Notes: generated by a model from the sequence alone, not told the origin. Positions 17,577-29,670 are shown, counted from the first letter of the stretch. The stretch: 64,000 nucleotides of DNA from Vagococcus xieshaowenii (GCF_004792515.1 NZ_CP038865.1:890001-954000); one strand, 5' to 3'. Numbers and translations: made by a program.

Positions 17577-18656
17577 ATGAAGAGAACGTTATTATTAGAA
17601 GATGGTACGACATTTGTCGGTGAAGCATTCGGTGCGGATAGAGTAACGGTAGGTGAATTAGTTTTTACAACGGGAATGACTGGTTATCAAGAAGGCATCA
17701 CTGATCCAAGTTTTAACGGACAAATTATTGTGTTTACCTATCCCTTAATTGGAAATGTAGGAATTAACCGAGATGATTTTGAGTCAATTGAGCCAAGTTG
17801 TAAGGGTGTTGTGGTTAGAGAACTAGCAAGACGTGCTTCAAATTGGCGTAATAACTTGAGTTTGGATGAGTTTTTAGCTCAAAAAGGCATACCAGGTATT
17901 TCAGGTATTGATACGAGAGCACTTACTAAAATTATCCGTGAACGTGGGGCAATCAAAGCGACGCTAATTGATGGTGAAAAAGACGCTGAACATTCACTAG
18001 ATCAATTAAGAGCCACTGTTATGCCTAAAAAATTAGTAGCAGAAGTTTCAACGACAAAAGCTTATCCTTCACCTGGCTTAGGGAAAAATGTTGTGGTGAT
18101 TGATTTTGGTTTAAAACATAGTATTTTACGAGAATTAAGTCGTTATCAATGTCAAGTAACGGTCTTACCTCATAATGCAACTGCTGAACAAGTCTTAGCT
18201 TTGGCACCTGATGGCGTCTTGCTAAGTAATGGACCTGGAGATCCAGAAGAAGTACCTGAAGCCTTAACGCTAATTAGAGAAATTCAAGGGAAGGTACCAT
18301 TGTTTGGGATTTGCTTGGGACACCAATTATTCTCATTAGCAAATGGTGCAAAAACCTATAAATTACCATTTGGTCATCGTGGAAGTAATCATCCTGTAAG
18401 AGAAATTGCAACAGGGCGAATTGACTTCACTTCACAAAATCACGGTTACGCTGTTTCAAAAGAATCGCTAGAAGAAACCGATTTGATTGTGACGCATGTA
18501 GAAGTGAATGATGAAACAGTTGAAGGGGTAAAACATCGCTTATATCCAGCTTTTTCAGTTCAATTTCACCCAGATGCTGCACCAGGACCACATGATGCAC
18601 ATCACGTTATAGAAGAATTTATTGAATTAATGGATGCATGGAAGGAGTCAAACTAA
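17577..18656 (+). CDS. carA: Carbamoyl phosphate synthetase small subunit
   Basis: 359 residues, glutamine amidotransferase subunit that supplies ammonia to CarB. The N-terminal CPSase domain has [15 protein letters not shown] and the class I amidotransferase domain has the nucleophile region [11 protein letters not shown]. The triad segment reads [13 protein letters not shown], so the residue two after the catalytic His is Asp where E. coli and Bacillus have Glu. As I recall, streptococcal enzymes share this variant, so it probably marks a lineage and not a defect. The ATG at 17577 is 8 bases after the pyrC stop. It overlaps carB by one base. Confidence 0.96.
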   Translation: MKRTLLLEDGTTFVGEAFGADRVTVGELVFTTGMTGYQEGITDPSFNGQIIVFTYPLIGNVGINRDDFESIEPSCKGVVVRELARRASNWRNNLSLDEFLAQKGIPGISGIDTRALTKIIRERGAIKATLIDGEKDAEHSLDQLRATVMPKKLVAEVSTTKAYPSPGLGKNVVVIDFGLKHSILRELSRYQCQVTVLPHNATAEQVLALAPDGVLLSNGPGDPEEVPEALTLIREIQGKVPLFGICLGHQLFSLANGAKTYKLPFGHRGSNHPVREIATGRIDFTSQNHGYAVSKESLEETDLIVTHVEVNDETVEGVKHRLYPAFSVQFHPDAAPGPHDAHHVIEEFIELMDAWKESN

Positions 18657-21600
18657 TGGCGAAACGTACGGATATTAAGAAAATTATGGTGATTGGTTCT
18701 GGACCGATTGTTATAGGACAAGCAGCAGAATTTGATTATGCAGGAACTCAAGCGTGTCTTGCCTTAAAAGAAGAGGGCTATGAAGTTGTTTTGGTTAATT
18801 CAAATCCAGCAACAATCATGACGGATAAAGAAATAGCCGATAAAGTTTATATCGAGCCGATTACGGAAGAATTTGTCTCACGTATTATCCGTAAAGAACA
18901 ACCTGATGCGTTGTTACCAACATTAGGTGGTCAAACAGGATTAAACATGGCCATGACATTAGCTAATTCAGGCATTTTAGATGCATATAACGTGGAGCTA
19001 CTAGGAACCAAATTATCAGCGATTGACCAAGCCGAAGATCGCGACTTATTTAAGCAATTAATGGAAGAATTAGAACAACCTATTCCAGAAAGTACGATTG
19101 CCAACACCGTAGAAGAAGCGATAGATTTTGCTGAAACAATTGGTTTTCCGTTGATTGTTCGCCCTGCTTTCACATTAGGTGGAACAGGCGGTGGCTTGTG
19201 TGATAACATGGAAGAATTAATTGAAATCACTACAAACGGTCTGAAGCTTTCACCAGCAACGCAATGTTTAATCGAAAAAAGTATTGCAGGCTACAAAGAA
19301 ATTGAGTATGAAGTAATGCGTGACTCTGCGGATAATGCCATCGTTGTTTGTAACATGGAAAACTTTGACCCAGTAGGTATTCATACTGGAGACTCGATTG
19401 TTTATGCGCCAAGTCAAACTTTAACAGATGTTGAACATCAAATGCTACGAGATGCTTCATTAAAAATTATTCGTGCCTTAAAAATTGAAGGAGGCTGTAA
19501 CGTCCAGTTAGCGCTGGATCCTAACAGTTTTGACTATTATGTGATTGAAGTTAATCCACGTGTTAGTCGTTCATCAGCTTTAGCAAGTAAAGCAACGGGA
19601 TATCCTATTGCAAAACTAGCAGCTAAGATTGCAGTCGGATTGACACTAGATGAGATTCAAAATCCTGTCACAAAAACAACGTTTGCGGTATTTGAACCAA
19701 CATTGGATTATGTGGTAGCAAAAGTACCAAGATGGCCGTTTGATAAGTTTGAGAATGGCGAGCGTCGCCTAGGAACACAGATGAAAGCTACAGGGGAAGT
19801 GATGGCCATTGGTCGTACACTTGAAGAAGCAACATTAAAAGCTATTCGTTCATTAGAATTAGGCACTGTTCATGTTTCGCTTGCAGAAGCCACTGAAGCC
19901 ACAGAAGATCAACTGGCAAACAAAATTGTTAATGCTCAAGATGATCGTATTTTCTATTTAGTTGAAGCCATCAGACGAGGGTATTCAATCGAAGATTTAC
20001 ATGATATGACAAAAATTGACTTATATTTCTTAGATTGTTTACTACATGTCGTAGAAATCGAGCAAGAACTTGTTGCAAATATTGGAAGTCTAGAAACGTT
20101 GAAAAAAGCTAAAACATATGGTTTTTCTGATGTAACAATTGCAGAGTTATGGCAAACAACGGAAGAAAACATTAGAAATACCCGTAAATCAGAAGGCTTA
20201 ATTCCAGTATATAAAATGGTAGATAGCTGTGCGGCAGAGTTCGAGTCAGAAACACCTTACTTTTACAGCTCATATGATTTTACAAATGAAAGTGTACGTA
20301 CGGAAAAAGAATCTATCTTAGTATTAGGATCAGGACCTATCCGTATCGGTCAAGGAGTGGAGTTTGACTATGCGACTGTGCACTCAGTAAAAGCTATCCA
20401 ACAGTTAGGTTATGAGGCAATTATTATTAATAACAACCCAGAAACAGTCTCAACCGATTTCTCAATCTCAGATAAGTTATATTTTGATCCATTGACATTT
20501 GAAGATGTAATGAATGTAATTGATTTGGAACAACCTAAAGGAGTTATTGTACAATTTGGTGGCCAAACAGCGATCAATTTAGCAGATAGTTTAGATAAAG
20601 CAGGTGTTCCGATTATTGGAACAACCATTGAAGCGTTAGATACAGCTGAAAATCGTGATTTATTTGAGCAAGCGTTAAACACCTTAGGCATTCCGCAACC
20701 ACCGGGTGATACGGCAACTAGCAGTGAAGAAGCTGTCGCAATTGCTGAAACAATTGGTTATCCTGTACTGGTCCGTCCAAGTTATGTCTTAGGTGGACGT
20801 GCTATGGAGATTGTTGAGAATGAAGCTGACTTAATTAATTACATGAATCATGCAGTAAAAGCTTCACCAGAGCATCCGGTTTTAGTCGATAGATATTTAG
20901 TGGGTAAAGAATGTGAAGTCGATGCGATTTGTGATGGTGAACGTGTGTTAATTCCGGGAATTATGGAACATATTGAACGTGCGGGTGTCCATTCAGGAGA
21001 TTCGATGGCAGCCTATCCGCCACAAACATTATCAGAGGATATTAAAGCAACGATTGTCGATTATACAAAACGCTTAGCTATCGGTTTAGAATGCATGGGT
21101 ATGATGAATATTCAGTATGTCATCCACGATAATCAAGTATATGTAATTGAAGTTAATCCACGTGCAAGCCGTACGGTACCATTTTTAAGTAAAGTAACCG
21201 ATATTCCAATGGCTCAAGTAGCAACAAAAATTATTTTAGGACAATCGCTTGAAGAACAAGGTTATGAGGACGGTCTACATCCAGAAAGTGAATTAGTTCA
21301 TATCAAAGCACCTGTCTTTTCATTTGCTAAATTACAAAGTGTCGATACTTACTTAGGTCCTGAAATGAAGTCTACGGGCGAAGTAATGGGGTCAGATACG
21401 ACATTAGAAAAAGCTTTGTATAAAGCATTTGAGGCTAGCTACATGAATATACCAAGTCATGGAACGGTTTTATTAACGATTGCAGATGAAGCAAAAGAAG
21501 AAAGCTTAGCCATTGCGAAACGTTTCAAAAATATTGGTTTCAAGTTAGTTGGGACGTCAGGAACAGCTAGTTATTATCATGAACATGGTTTAACGATCGA

Positions 21601-21832
21601 AAGTATCGACAAAGTCATGGCTAAAGAAAAGAATATTCTAGATATCATTCGTGAAGGCGACGTCCAAGTGGTTGTTAATACTATGGATAAATCTAGACAA
21701 ACAAATTCGGATGGGTTCTTAATTCGTCGTGAAGCAGTTGATCATGGTGTACCATTGTTCACGTCATTAGATACAGTAAGTGCTGTATTAAGTGTGATTG
21801 AATCACAACAATTTTTACTAGAATCTATTTAA
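18656..21832 (+). CDS. carB: Carbamoyl phosphate synthetase large subunit
   Basis: 1058 residues, full length. Makes carbamoyl phosphate from bicarbonate, ammonia and two ATP. Two homologous halves each carry an ATP-grasp domain; [20 protein letters not shown] opens the first half and [20 protein letters not shown] the second (near 560). Both contain EVNPR metal-binding motifs. The C-terminal MGS-like domain (from about 930) is the allosteric region. The start overlaps the carA stop as TAATG, behind AAGGAGTCAAAC, showing translational coupling. Its position inside the operon points to dedication to pyrimidine supply. Confidence 0.98.
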   Translation: MAKRTDIKKIMVIGSGPIVIGQAAEFDYAGTQACLALKEEGYEVVLVNSNPATIMTDKEIADKVYIEPITEEFVSRIIRKEQPDALLPTLGGQTGLNMAMTLANSGILDAYNVELLGTKLSAIDQAEDRDLFKQLMEELEQPIPESTIANTVEEAIDFAETIGFPLIVRPAFTLGGTGGGLCDNMEELIEITTNGLKLSPATQCLIEKSIAGYKEIEYEVMRDSADNAIVVCNMENFDPVGIHTGDSIVYAPSQTLTDVEHQMLRDASLKIIRALKIEGGCNVQLALDPNSFDYYVIEVNPRVSRSSALASKATGYPIAKLAAKIAVGLTLDEIQNPVTKTTFAVFEPTLDYVVAKVPRWPFDKFENGERRLGTQMKATGEVMAIGRTLEEATLKAIRSLELGTVHVSLAEATEATEDQLANKIVNAQDDRIFYLVEAIRRGYSIEDLHDMTKIDLYFLDCLLHVVEIEQELVANIGSLETLKKAKTYGFSDVTIAELWQTTEENIRNTRKSEGLIPVYKMVDSCAAEFESETPYFYSSYDFTNESVRTEKESILVLGSGPIRIGQGVEFDYATVHSVKAIQQLGYEAIIINNNPETVSTDFSISDKLYFDPLTFEDVMNVIDLEQPKGVIVQFGGQTAINLADSLDKAGVPIIGTTIEALDTAENRDLFEQALNTLGIPQPPGDTATSSEEAVAIAETIGYPVLVRPSYVLGGRAMEIVENEADLINYMNHAVKASPEHPVLVDRYLVGKECEVDAICDGERVLIPGIMEHIERAGVHSGDSMAAYPPQTLSEDIKATIVDYTKRLAIGLECMGMMNIQYVIHDNQVYVIEVNPRASRTVPFLSKVTDIPMAQVATKIILGQSLEEQGYEDGLHPESELVHIKAPVFSFAKLQSVDTYLGPEMKSTGEVMGSDTTLEKALYKAFEASYMNIPSHGTVLLTIADEAKEESLAIAKRFKNIGFKLVGTSGTASYYHEHGLTIESIDKVMAKEKNILDIIREGDVQVVVNTMDKSRQTNSDGFLIRREAVDHGVPLFTSLDTVSAVLSVIESQQFLLESI

Positions 21833-21846
21833 GAAGGGGAATATTG

Positions 21847-23549
<1,703 letters not shown>

Positions 23550-23550
23550 G

Positions 23551-24264
23551 ATGGATAAACGCCCAATTATCGCCTTAGATTTTCCTAATCGTGAAGCGAT
23601 TACTAAATTTTTGCAGCATTTTCCAGAGAAGGAGTCACTTTATGTCAAAGTGGGAATGGAGCTTTTTTACCAAGAAGGTCCAACGATTGTAACGTGGCTG
23701 AAGTCTTGTGGACACGATGTGTTTCTTGACTTGAAACTACATGATATTCCTAATACGGTGGAATCTGCCATGCGAGGTTTAGCTAAATTAGGCGTTGCGA
23801 TGACAAACGTTCATGCAGCGGGTGGCGTTCGTATGATGAGCAGTGCTTTGAAAGGATTAGAAGAGGGAACAGTTGAAGGAAAACGTCCTGTTTTAATTGC
23901 AGTTACGCAATTAACGTCAACGTCTGAAGATGAGATGCAACATGATCAAGGCATCGATAGGTCTCTTGAAAACAGTGTGTTACATTATGCAAAAATGGCT
24001 GAGAAGTCCGGACTTGATGGCGTTGTCTGTTCGGCATTGGAAGCAACGGCGATTAAGAAACAAACTTCTGATGACTTTGTGTGCTTAACACCAGGTATTC
24101 GTCCGTTGGGGGCAGCAGTTGGTGATCAAAAGCGTGTAGTGACACCAGAAGGAGCGAGAGCATTAGGTGCCAGTTACATCGTCGTCGGCCGACCAATTAC
24201 AAAAGCAGATAATCCATATCAAGCTTATCAAGAAATAAAACAGGAATGGAACGGTGAAATATAA
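23551..24264 (+). CDS. pyrF: Orotidine 5'-phosphate decarboxylase
   Basis: 237 residues. Decarboxylates OMP to UMP. The catalytic Asp-Lys-Asp motif is in [14 protein letters not shown] (near residues 57-70), and the phosphate-binding [11 protein letters not shown] lies near the C terminus. AAGGAGGCCCGTTAAG precedes the ATG and overlaps the pyrD stop. The stop overlaps the pyrE start as TAATG. Confidence 0.97.
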   Translation: MDKRPIIALDFPNREAITKFLQHFPEKESLYVKVGMELFYQEGPTIVTWLKSCGHDVFLDLKLHDIPNTVESAMRGLAKLGVAMTNVHAAGGVRMMSSALKGLEEGTVEGKRPVLIAVTQLTSTSEDEMQHDQGIDRSLENSVLHYAKMAEKSGLDGVVCSALEATAIKKQTSDDFVCLTPGIRPLGAAVGDQKRVVTPEGARALGASYIVVGRPITKADNPYQAYQEIKQEWNGEI

Positions 24265-24899
24265 TGACAATAGCAAAACAAACAGCAGAACATCTTTTAG
24301 AAATTGGTGCAGTAAGTTTGAAACCAACAGAACCATTTACTTGGGCAAGTGGTATTAAAAGCCCAATCTACTGTGATAATCGTGTCATTATGGGATATCC
24401 TTCGATTCGAAAAGAAGTAGCAGCACATTTAGCTAAATTAATCCAAGAGCATTATCCGGAAGTTGAAGTAATTGCGGGTACTGCAACAGCGGGTATTCCC
24501 CATGCGGCTTGGATAGCGGATATTCTTGAATTACCAATGGTCTATATTCGAAGCACGGCTAAGAAACATGGACGAGGGAATCAAATTGAAGGCGTGATTT
24601 ATGAAGGACAAAAAATGGTCATCATTGAGGATTTGATTTCTACTGGTGGTAGTGTTCTTGAAGCTGCTCAAGCGGCTGAAAATGAAGGGGCTAATGTATT
24701 AGGAGTAGCAGCTATTTTCACCTATGAATTAGCAGATGGTCTGCGTAATTTTAGAGAAGCCGGTGTACCATTTGTTACGTTAACTAATTATTCGACACTT
24801 ATTACAAGTGCGATTGAAACAGCGCGCATTGAAGAAAACCAGCGTGAATTATTAGAAGAATGGAAGAAAAATCCAAGAGAATGGTTAATCAATAACTAA
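24264..24899 (+). CDS. pyrE: Orotate phosphoribosyltransferase
   Basis: 211 residues. Adds PRPP to orotate to form OMP. The type I PRTase signature MVIIEDLISTGGSVLEAAQ lies near residues 118-136; the FTWASGIKSPIYCDNR substrate loop and TAKKHGRGNQIEG flexible loop are also visible. It is the last gene of the pyr operon, coupled to pyrF by a one-base overlap and followed directly by a terminator. Confidence 0.97.
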   Translation: MTIAKQTAEHLLEIGAVSLKPTEPFTWASGIKSPIYCDNRVIMGYPSIRKEVAAHLAKLIQEHYPEVEVIAGTATAGIPHAAWIADILELPMVYIRSTAKKHGRGNQIEGVIYEGQKMVIIEDLISTGGSVLEAAQAAENEGANVLGVAAIFTYELADGLRNFREAGVPFVTLTNYSTLITSAIETARIEENQRELLEEWKKNPREWLINN

Positions 24900-24900
24900 C

Positions 24901-24938
24901 AAAAAATCCAATGATTATAATGATCATTGGATTTTTTT
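24901..24938. terminator. Bidirectional terminator at the end of the pyr operon
   Basis: AAAAAATCCAATGAT pairs with ATCATTGGATTTTTTT across a short loop. It also sits at the 3' end of the small minus-strand gene that follows. Confidence 0.9.
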
Positions 24939-24945
24939 GAAGGGA

Positions 24946-25098
24946 TTATTGACGTTTATTAAAATACTTGAATAATGCTAAACAAATGATTAGGATGAAT
25001 AATAATATATTATTTATTTTCATTGAAAATGGCTCAAAAATAATAAGAGATAAGGCTAAGAATAAATAAACGATAACTATTACTACTGTTTTATTCAT
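24946..25098 (-). CDS. Small hydrophobic membrane protein, 50 residues
   Basis: An intact 51-codon frame starting at the ATG at 25098, nine bases after AAAGGA. The product starts MNKTVVIVIVYLFLALSLII and has a second hydrophobic stretch (about residues 31-43), ending in FNKRQ. Two membrane helices joined by a short EPFSMKINN-type turn are predicted, with a basic tail that would stay in the cytoplasm. I recognise no family. Good ribosome binding site, uninterrupted frame and a terminator just after the stop support a real gene. Confidence 0.6.
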   Translation of the reverse strand: MNKTVVIVIVYLFLALSLIIFEPFSMKINNILLFILIICLALFKYFNKRQ

Positions 25099-25305
25099 CT
25101 GAATCAATCCTTTCTTTTTTAACTAAAGTCTCTTTATTGGTTTTTAACATGATTTATTTTATAAATAAAAATGGAAGGTGTCTATAGCTGATTTTTAAGA
25201 AAATTTAAATTTTATCGTTGTTTTGAAGATAAACTAGTTAATAACAGTACGTATGATTAGTCAATTTCTTTGATTTTTTATACAATATTTATCGGAGGTG
25301 CGGAT

Positions 25306-25995
25306 ATGTACATAAATGAAAATAAAGAAATTTGGGATTATAGTCAGAGTGATAAAGGGCCAGAGAATTGGCATCAATTATGTCCTGAATTTTCAGTGGC
25401 GGCCGAAGATAAATGGCAATCACCTATTGCCTTATCAAAGAAAATAGTAACGCAAAAGGCACCCAATGAGCTAGTATTTCACTATCATGAGGATGAATTT
25501 ACGCTTCGTCATGATAACTATACGTTACAGTTAGATTCGATTACAAATCAAAGTTATTTAATTTACCGTGGAGAGCGTTATTTTCTTAAAAATCTTCATT
25601 TTCACATTCCTAGTGAACATGTATTGGATGATCAACCATCGGATATCGAATTTCACTTCGTTCATCGTAATGAGCGTGATGAATTACTTGTGTTAGCGAT
25701 TCTTTTTGATGTAACGGATGATAAAGAAGCAATATTAGCTAGAGTGTTATATGAAAATGATAAACTATTTGTAAAATTTGATTTCACACCGCTAACCGAA
25801 CATCAACCGACGTATTACCGATATCAAGGGTCTTTAACTACACCCCCAACTGTTGGACAAGTCACATGGCTAGTGATTGATGATCGTCGTGTGATATCAA
25901 CCAGAGGATTTAATTTATTAAAAAGTACGTTAACGACTAAAAGTAACAACCGACCGTTACAACAATTAAATAACCGTGATATCTACCACACGTAA
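25306..25995 (+). CDS. Alpha-class carbonic anhydrase
   Basis: 229 residues. Interconverts CO2 and bicarbonate. The zinc site is recognisable: two His in NLHFHIPSEH and a third in EFHFVHRNE. The C-terminal family motif QGSLTTPPTVGQVTWLV is present. Bacterial alpha-class enzymes usually carry a signal peptide; here the domain starts at once (WDYSQSDKGPENW) with no signal, so the enzyme should be cytosolic. The ATG at 25306 follows CGGAGGTGCGGAT; the longer frame from 25270 lies upstream of that site. Its position after the pyr operon suggests a bicarbonate supply to CarAB. Confidence 0.93.
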   Translation: MYINENKEIWDYSQSDKGPENWHQLCPEFSVAAEDKWQSPIALSKKIVTQKAPNELVFHYHEDEFTLRHDNYTLQLDSITNQSYLIYRGERYFLKNLHFHIPSEHVLDDQPSDIEFHFVHRNERDELLVLAILFDVTDDKEAILARVLYENDKLFVKFDFTPLTEHQPTYYRYQGSLTTPPTVGQVTWLVIDDRRVISTRGFNLLKSTLTTKSNNRPLQQLNNRDIYHT

Positions 25996-26012
25996 TAGCG
26001 TGTGGTATTTTT
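25984..26012 (+). terminator. Terminator overlapping the carbonic anhydrase stop codon
   Basis: TACCACACG (25984-25992) pairs with CGTGTGGTA (25999-26007) and leads into Ts. The 5' arm is part of the last codons. Confidence 0.8.
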
Positions 26013-26054
26013 ATAGCTAAGTAGGTTAACATAATCAATTTATTCAGACCTAAC

Positions 26055-26109
26055 TTTACTTAATATTTACAAAAAAAATCGTCATTATTTTACAATCACT
26101 TTATATACT
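26055..26109 (+). promoter_or_regulatory. Putative PhoP-activated promoter of pstS
   Basis: TTTACT (26055), TTTACA (26066) and TTTACA (26089) lie on the same strand at 11- and 23-base steps, close to integral DNA turns. A TATACT -10 box at 26104-26109 has no good -35 at the proper distance, as expected for an activator-dependent promoter. The repeats resemble Bacillus PHO boxes (TT(A/T)ACA spaced by about 11). Confidence 0.5.
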
Positions 26110-26150
26110 CTAATTGTAAAATCAAATAAAGCAAATAAGGAGTGTATCAA

Positions 26151-27029
26151 ATGAAAAAAAATCTTTTAATTATGGCGGGCGTATCGTTTGTTTTTTTATT
26201 AACCGGGTGTGGTTCCACTTCAGGAAAAACATCAGAAGAAGGGAAAAAACAAACAGAAATTGTTGCCGTGGGGTCAACAGCGTTACAGCCGTTGGTAGAC
26301 AAGATTAAAGACATTTACCAAACGGACTTCCCTGAATATAATATATCGGTACAAGGTGGCGGTAGTGGAACAGGATTATCGCAAGTATCAAGTGGAGCCG
26401 TTGATATTGGTAATTCAGATGTTTTTGCAGAGGAAAAGGATGGGATTGACGCTGATAAGATAGTCGACAATAAGGTTGCCGTTGTAGGTATTGGTCCTGT
26501 TATTAATAAAGAAGTGAAGGTGGATAATTTAACACGCCAACAATTGATTGATATTTTCACAGGAAAAGTAAAAAATTGGAAAGAAGTTGGGGGACAAGAT
26601 TTGGAGATTGTCGTGGTTAATCGTGCCGAAGGAAGTGGGACACGCGCTACCTTTGAAAAATGGGGGTTAGATGGGACTAAAACGATTGGTACTCAGGAAC
26701 AAGATTCATCAGGTACTGTGAAAAAAATTATTACTCAAACACCTGGGGCGATTAGCTATTTAGCGTTTTCATATTTTGATGATACTTTTAAAGCATTAAA
26801 AATTGATGGCGTTGAACCAACTGTCGAAAATGTTACAACTAATGATTGGACCATATGGGCGTATGAGCATATGTATATTAGTAAGGACGCCTCAGAAGAT
26901 GTCAAAACATTTATTGAGTATTGCTTATCAGATGATGTACAAAAAAATGTGGTAGAACAACTGAACTATATTCCTATGACAAAGATGACAATCAATAGAG
27001 ACGTTGAAGGGAACGTAACACCTGTATAA
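26151..27029 (+). CDS. pstS: Phosphate ABC transporter substrate-binding lipoprotein
   Basis: 292 residues. A lipoprotein signal peptide ends in the lipobox LLTGC with Cys20 as the lipidated residue. The mature part is a periplasmic-binding fold with PstS phosphate-site segments VGSTALQPLV, QGGGSGTGLSQV and NRAEGSGTRATFEKW. It captures phosphate for the PstCAB transporter, but no pstC, pstA, pstB or phoU gene follows. The next genes encode a PhoP/PhoR-type pair. The ATG at 26151 is ten bases after AAGGAG. A terminator isolates it as a single-gene unit. Confidence 0.93.
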   Translation: MKKNLLIMAGVSFVFLLTGCGSTSGKTSEEGKKQTEIVAVGSTALQPLVDKIKDIYQTDFPEYNISVQGGGSGTGLSQVSSGAVDIGNSDVFAEEKDGIDADKIVDNKVAVVGIGPVINKEVKVDNLTRQQLIDIFTGKVKNWKEVGGQDLEIVVVNRAEGSGTRATFEKWGLDGTKTIGTQEQDSSGTVKKIITQTPGAISYLAFSYFDDTFKALKIDGVEPTVENVTTNDWTIWAYEHMYISKDASEDVKTFIEYCLSDDVQKNVVEQLNYIPMTKMTINRDVEGNVTPV

Positions 27030-27047
27030 AAAATGTAAGGTCATTCC

Positions 27048-27084
27048 AACATCCTTTGGCTTACCAAGCTGAGGGTGTTTTTTT
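27048..27084 (+). terminator. Terminator after pstS
   Basis: AACATCCT and GGGTGTT close an outer stem over an inner GCTT/AAGC stem, followed by seven Ts. Confidence 0.75.
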
Positions 27085-27184
27085 GTAAGTATTTTGTTCT
27101 AATAGCGAGTAATTCATTCGCTGTGGTGCTCTTCGATGTTATACTATGAATAGATAGAGATTGAGTCAAAGGGGGAGTTGTTTG

Positions 27185-27898
27185 TTGAAAATATTGATTG
27201 TGGATGATGAAGTCTCAATTACGACGTTAATTGATTATCATCTTCAAAAAGAAGGCTATGAAACTGTTATGATGCATGATGGCTATGAAGCGTATGTGGA
27301 GGCTTTGGAGCATCCGTATGATTTCATTGTATTAGATGTGATGCTACCAAACATGGATGGTATGGAGATATTAAAGGAACTACGAAAACATCAAGTTAAT
27401 GTACCCGTGTTATTGTTAACTGCTAAAGATGAAACGGTCGATAAAATTATTGGTATCGAATTTGGAGCAGATGACTATATGACCAAACCCTTTAGTCCTA
27501 GAGAATTAACAGCACGTATCAAGGGTATTTTGAGACGAACAGCTAGTAGTAGCCAACCCGTTAATAATCAACAGGTAGCAACAGATGAGAAAATAACTAT
27601 TGGTGAATTGACGTTGAATTTATCGGCGTATACGATACATAAAGATCATGAGTTGTTGGATTTGACTAAAAAAGAATTTGAACTGTTAGCCTATTTTATG
27701 AATCGCCCAAAGCGTATTATTGACAGAGAAACATTACTTCATAGTATTTGGAATGAAGAAATCTATGCACAATCTCGTGTAGTAGATATTCATATTAGTC
27801 ATTTGAGGGAAAAAATAGAGAAAGATCCTAAAAATCCTAACTATATACACACCATTCGAGGTTTTGGTTATAAATTCGATTGGCAACAGGAGAGGTAA
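27185..27898 (+). CDS. phoP: OmpR-family response regulator (PhoP-like)
   Basis: 237 residues. The receiver domain (1-120) has the acidic pocket D7-D8 and phosphoacceptor D51 in IVLDVMLPN, with the conserved Lys in DDYMTKPF. The C-terminal winged helix (about 135-235) includes LTKKEFELLAYFMNRPKRI and the RGFGYKF end. The start is a TTG at 27185 giving LKILIVDDE, about eight bases after AAAGGGGGAG; a TTG at 27182 is also possible. The next gene begins four bases after its stop. PhoP identity is inferred from the sensor gene and neighbouring pstS. Confidence 0.9.
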   Translation: MKILIVDDEVSITTLIDYHLQKEGYETVMMHDGYEAYVEALEHPYDFIVLDVMLPNMDGMEILKELRKHQVNVPVLLLTAKDETVDKIIGIEFGADDYMTKPFSPRELTARIKGILRRTASSSQPVNNQQVATDEKITIGELTLNLSAYTIHKDHELLDLTKKEFELLAYFMNRPKRIIDRETLLHSIWNEEIYAQSRVVDIHISHLREKIEKDPKNPNYIHTIRGFGYKFDWQQER

Positions 27899-27902
27899 TC
27901 AT

Positions 27903-29633
27903 ATGAAGAAAACGACTACCCAAAGTAGATTGTTGGTGTTATTAGGATTAATCGTGATGTTAACGTGTTTGATAATAGGGATTTTTAGTCATTATATGTC
28001 TCAACGAGATATTTCTAAACAAACTTACTACCTTTCGGAAGAAATTTCTACTTTAGTGAGTTACTATGAATTAGAACAAGAAGACAATTGGCAAGTAAGC
28101 ACCTTTCAAGATATTAGGAAGAAACATCCCAGATTAATTAGTAATCATCTTATTTTTTTAGATGCACTTGGGGATTCAATTGAACGAACGGGTGAGTCAT
28201 TGAATCGTTCGTCATCATTGATCATTAAAAGTGGCAATAACTTGGCGAGCAGTGTGGAAGAGGATAGACTATTAGTTTCTCAAGCAGTCGTTAATCAGAA
28301 TGGTCGTATTGGAATTATCCAATTGGAACAGTCATTGCACGAGTACCCTTATTCGCTAGGACCAGTTACTGTAATAGTGAAAGGTCTAATCGTGTGTCTG
28401 TCTGTGATGTTAGCAGGTCTTATTGTTTACTATTATCGTAGGAACAATCAACCAGTTAAATATGCGCTATCAGTTGTGGAAGAAGCATTAGAGCATCCAG
28501 AAAAACAGCAAGAACTAATCGTCACACAAAATGAATGGTCACTTCTGTATGAAAAATTAAATCATCTTATGAAAAATAATCAACAACTATATTTTCGACA
28601 GTTGCGTGCTGAGGAGCGGTTAGATTATATATTGAATAGTTTAGAGATGGGTATTATCACGATTAATTTAGCTGACAAGACAAAATTTCTTAATGAGATG
28701 GCGACGACTTTTTATTATCGTCCGAATGGGTTAAAAGAGGCCATCAATCAGTTACAAGAAAGATTGGAGCAGTCACACAAAACGTATTTAACGGAAGAAA
28801 TCACCTTGACCTTGCCTTCATACAAAGTCTTTAAAGCAGTGGCTAAAGTGAATCAATTAAATCCTCAATTAGCATCTGCAAAAGAAATCGTGATTGTTTT
28901 ATACGATGTAACGCCGATAAAGACGATTGAACGCGCACATGGAGCGCTTATTCGTAACGTTGCTCATGAACTCAAAACCCCTATCACGTCCATTGTGGGA
29001 TTTGCCGAAACGCTTTTAGAAGAGCAACTGCCATTAGAAACGCAACAAGCATTTGTTGAGATTATTGACAAAGAAGGTAAGCGATTAAACACGTTAGTTA
29101 ATAAAATTTTAGAGTTATTAAAGACAGAACATCAAACGCCAGAAGAACAGTTAGTATGGGAAGAGATTGATCAACTTATTACATCAGAAATAGCTGTCTA
29201 TGAACCATTATTAAAGAAGAAAAAGATACTAGTTCAGCATGATTATCAGGTATCTACACAAATAAAACTCCCTGAGCAATATGTACAACCAATTATTAAA
29301 AACTTACTAGAAAACGCGATTCACTATTCACCTATTAATAGTACAGTGGTTATTTCTATGAAGGAAACTAAGGAAGAGCTAGTATTAACAGTAATCGATG
29401 AAGGAATTGGGATAGCTGAAGAGGAGCAAGATCGTATTTTTGAAAAATTTTATCGAGTAGGCCAATCACGTGATCGACGTAAAGGTGGGACAGGTCTTGG
29501 TCTGAGCATTGTGAAAAACTGTGTCGAACAATTAGACGGAAAAATACATGTACAAAGTCAAGTCGATAAAGGGACAAGTTTTGTTGTTTTTATTCCTAAA
29601 AACCATTTATTGAGCCGTCATAGTCGTTTATAA
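27903..29633 (+). CDS. phoR: Sensor histidine kinase (PhoR-like)
   Basis: 576 residues. Two membrane segments (about 9-28 and 157-178) flank an extracytoplasmic domain. A linker and a PAS-like region (about 235-330, LDYILNSLEMGIITINL) follow, then the HisKA domain with H355 in NVAHELKTPIT, and an ATPase domain with N-box LLENAIHYSP, DEGIGI and GGTGLGLSIV. The layout matches PhoR kinases that respond to phosphate limitation. Here pstS and a matching regulator lie directly upstream, supporting that role. The start at the ATG at 27903 follows AGGAGAGG. Confidence 0.9.
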   Translation: MKKTTTQSRLLVLLGLIVMLTCLIIGIFSHYMSQRDISKQTYYLSEEISTLVSYYELEQEDNWQVSTFQDIRKKHPRLISNHLIFLDALGDSIERTGESLNRSSSLIIKSGNNLASSVEEDRLLVSQAVVNQNGRIGIIQLEQSLHEYPYSLGPVTVIVKGLIVCLSVMLAGLIVYYYRRNNQPVKYALSVVEEALEHPEKQQELIVTQNEWSLLYEKLNHLMKNNQQLYFRQLRAEERLDYILNSLEMGIITINLADKTKFLNEMATTFYYRPNGLKEAINQLQERLEQSHKTYLTEEITLTLPSYKVFKAVAKVNQLNPQLASAKEIVIVLYDVTPIKTIERAHGALIRNVAHELKTPITSIVGFAETLLEEQLPLETQQAFVEIIDKEGKRLNTLVNKILELLKTEHQTPEEQLVWEEIDQLITSEIAVYEPLLKKKKILVQHDYQVSTQIKLPEQYVQPIIKNLLENAIHYSPINSTVVISMKETKEELVLTVIDEGIGIAEEEQDRIFEKFYRVGQSRDRRKGGTGLGLSIVKNCVEQLDGKIHVQSQVDKGTSFVVFIPKNHLLSRHSRL

Positions 29634-29670
29634 TAAAGTAAAGAATACTTAGTTGAAAGGAGAATAGCAA

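Noticed and set aside
18931-20691. Several minus-strand frames of 70-100 codons within carB
   Set aside because: They mirror the codon pattern of carB, lack ribosome binding sites and encode low-complexity Ser/Ile-rich products.
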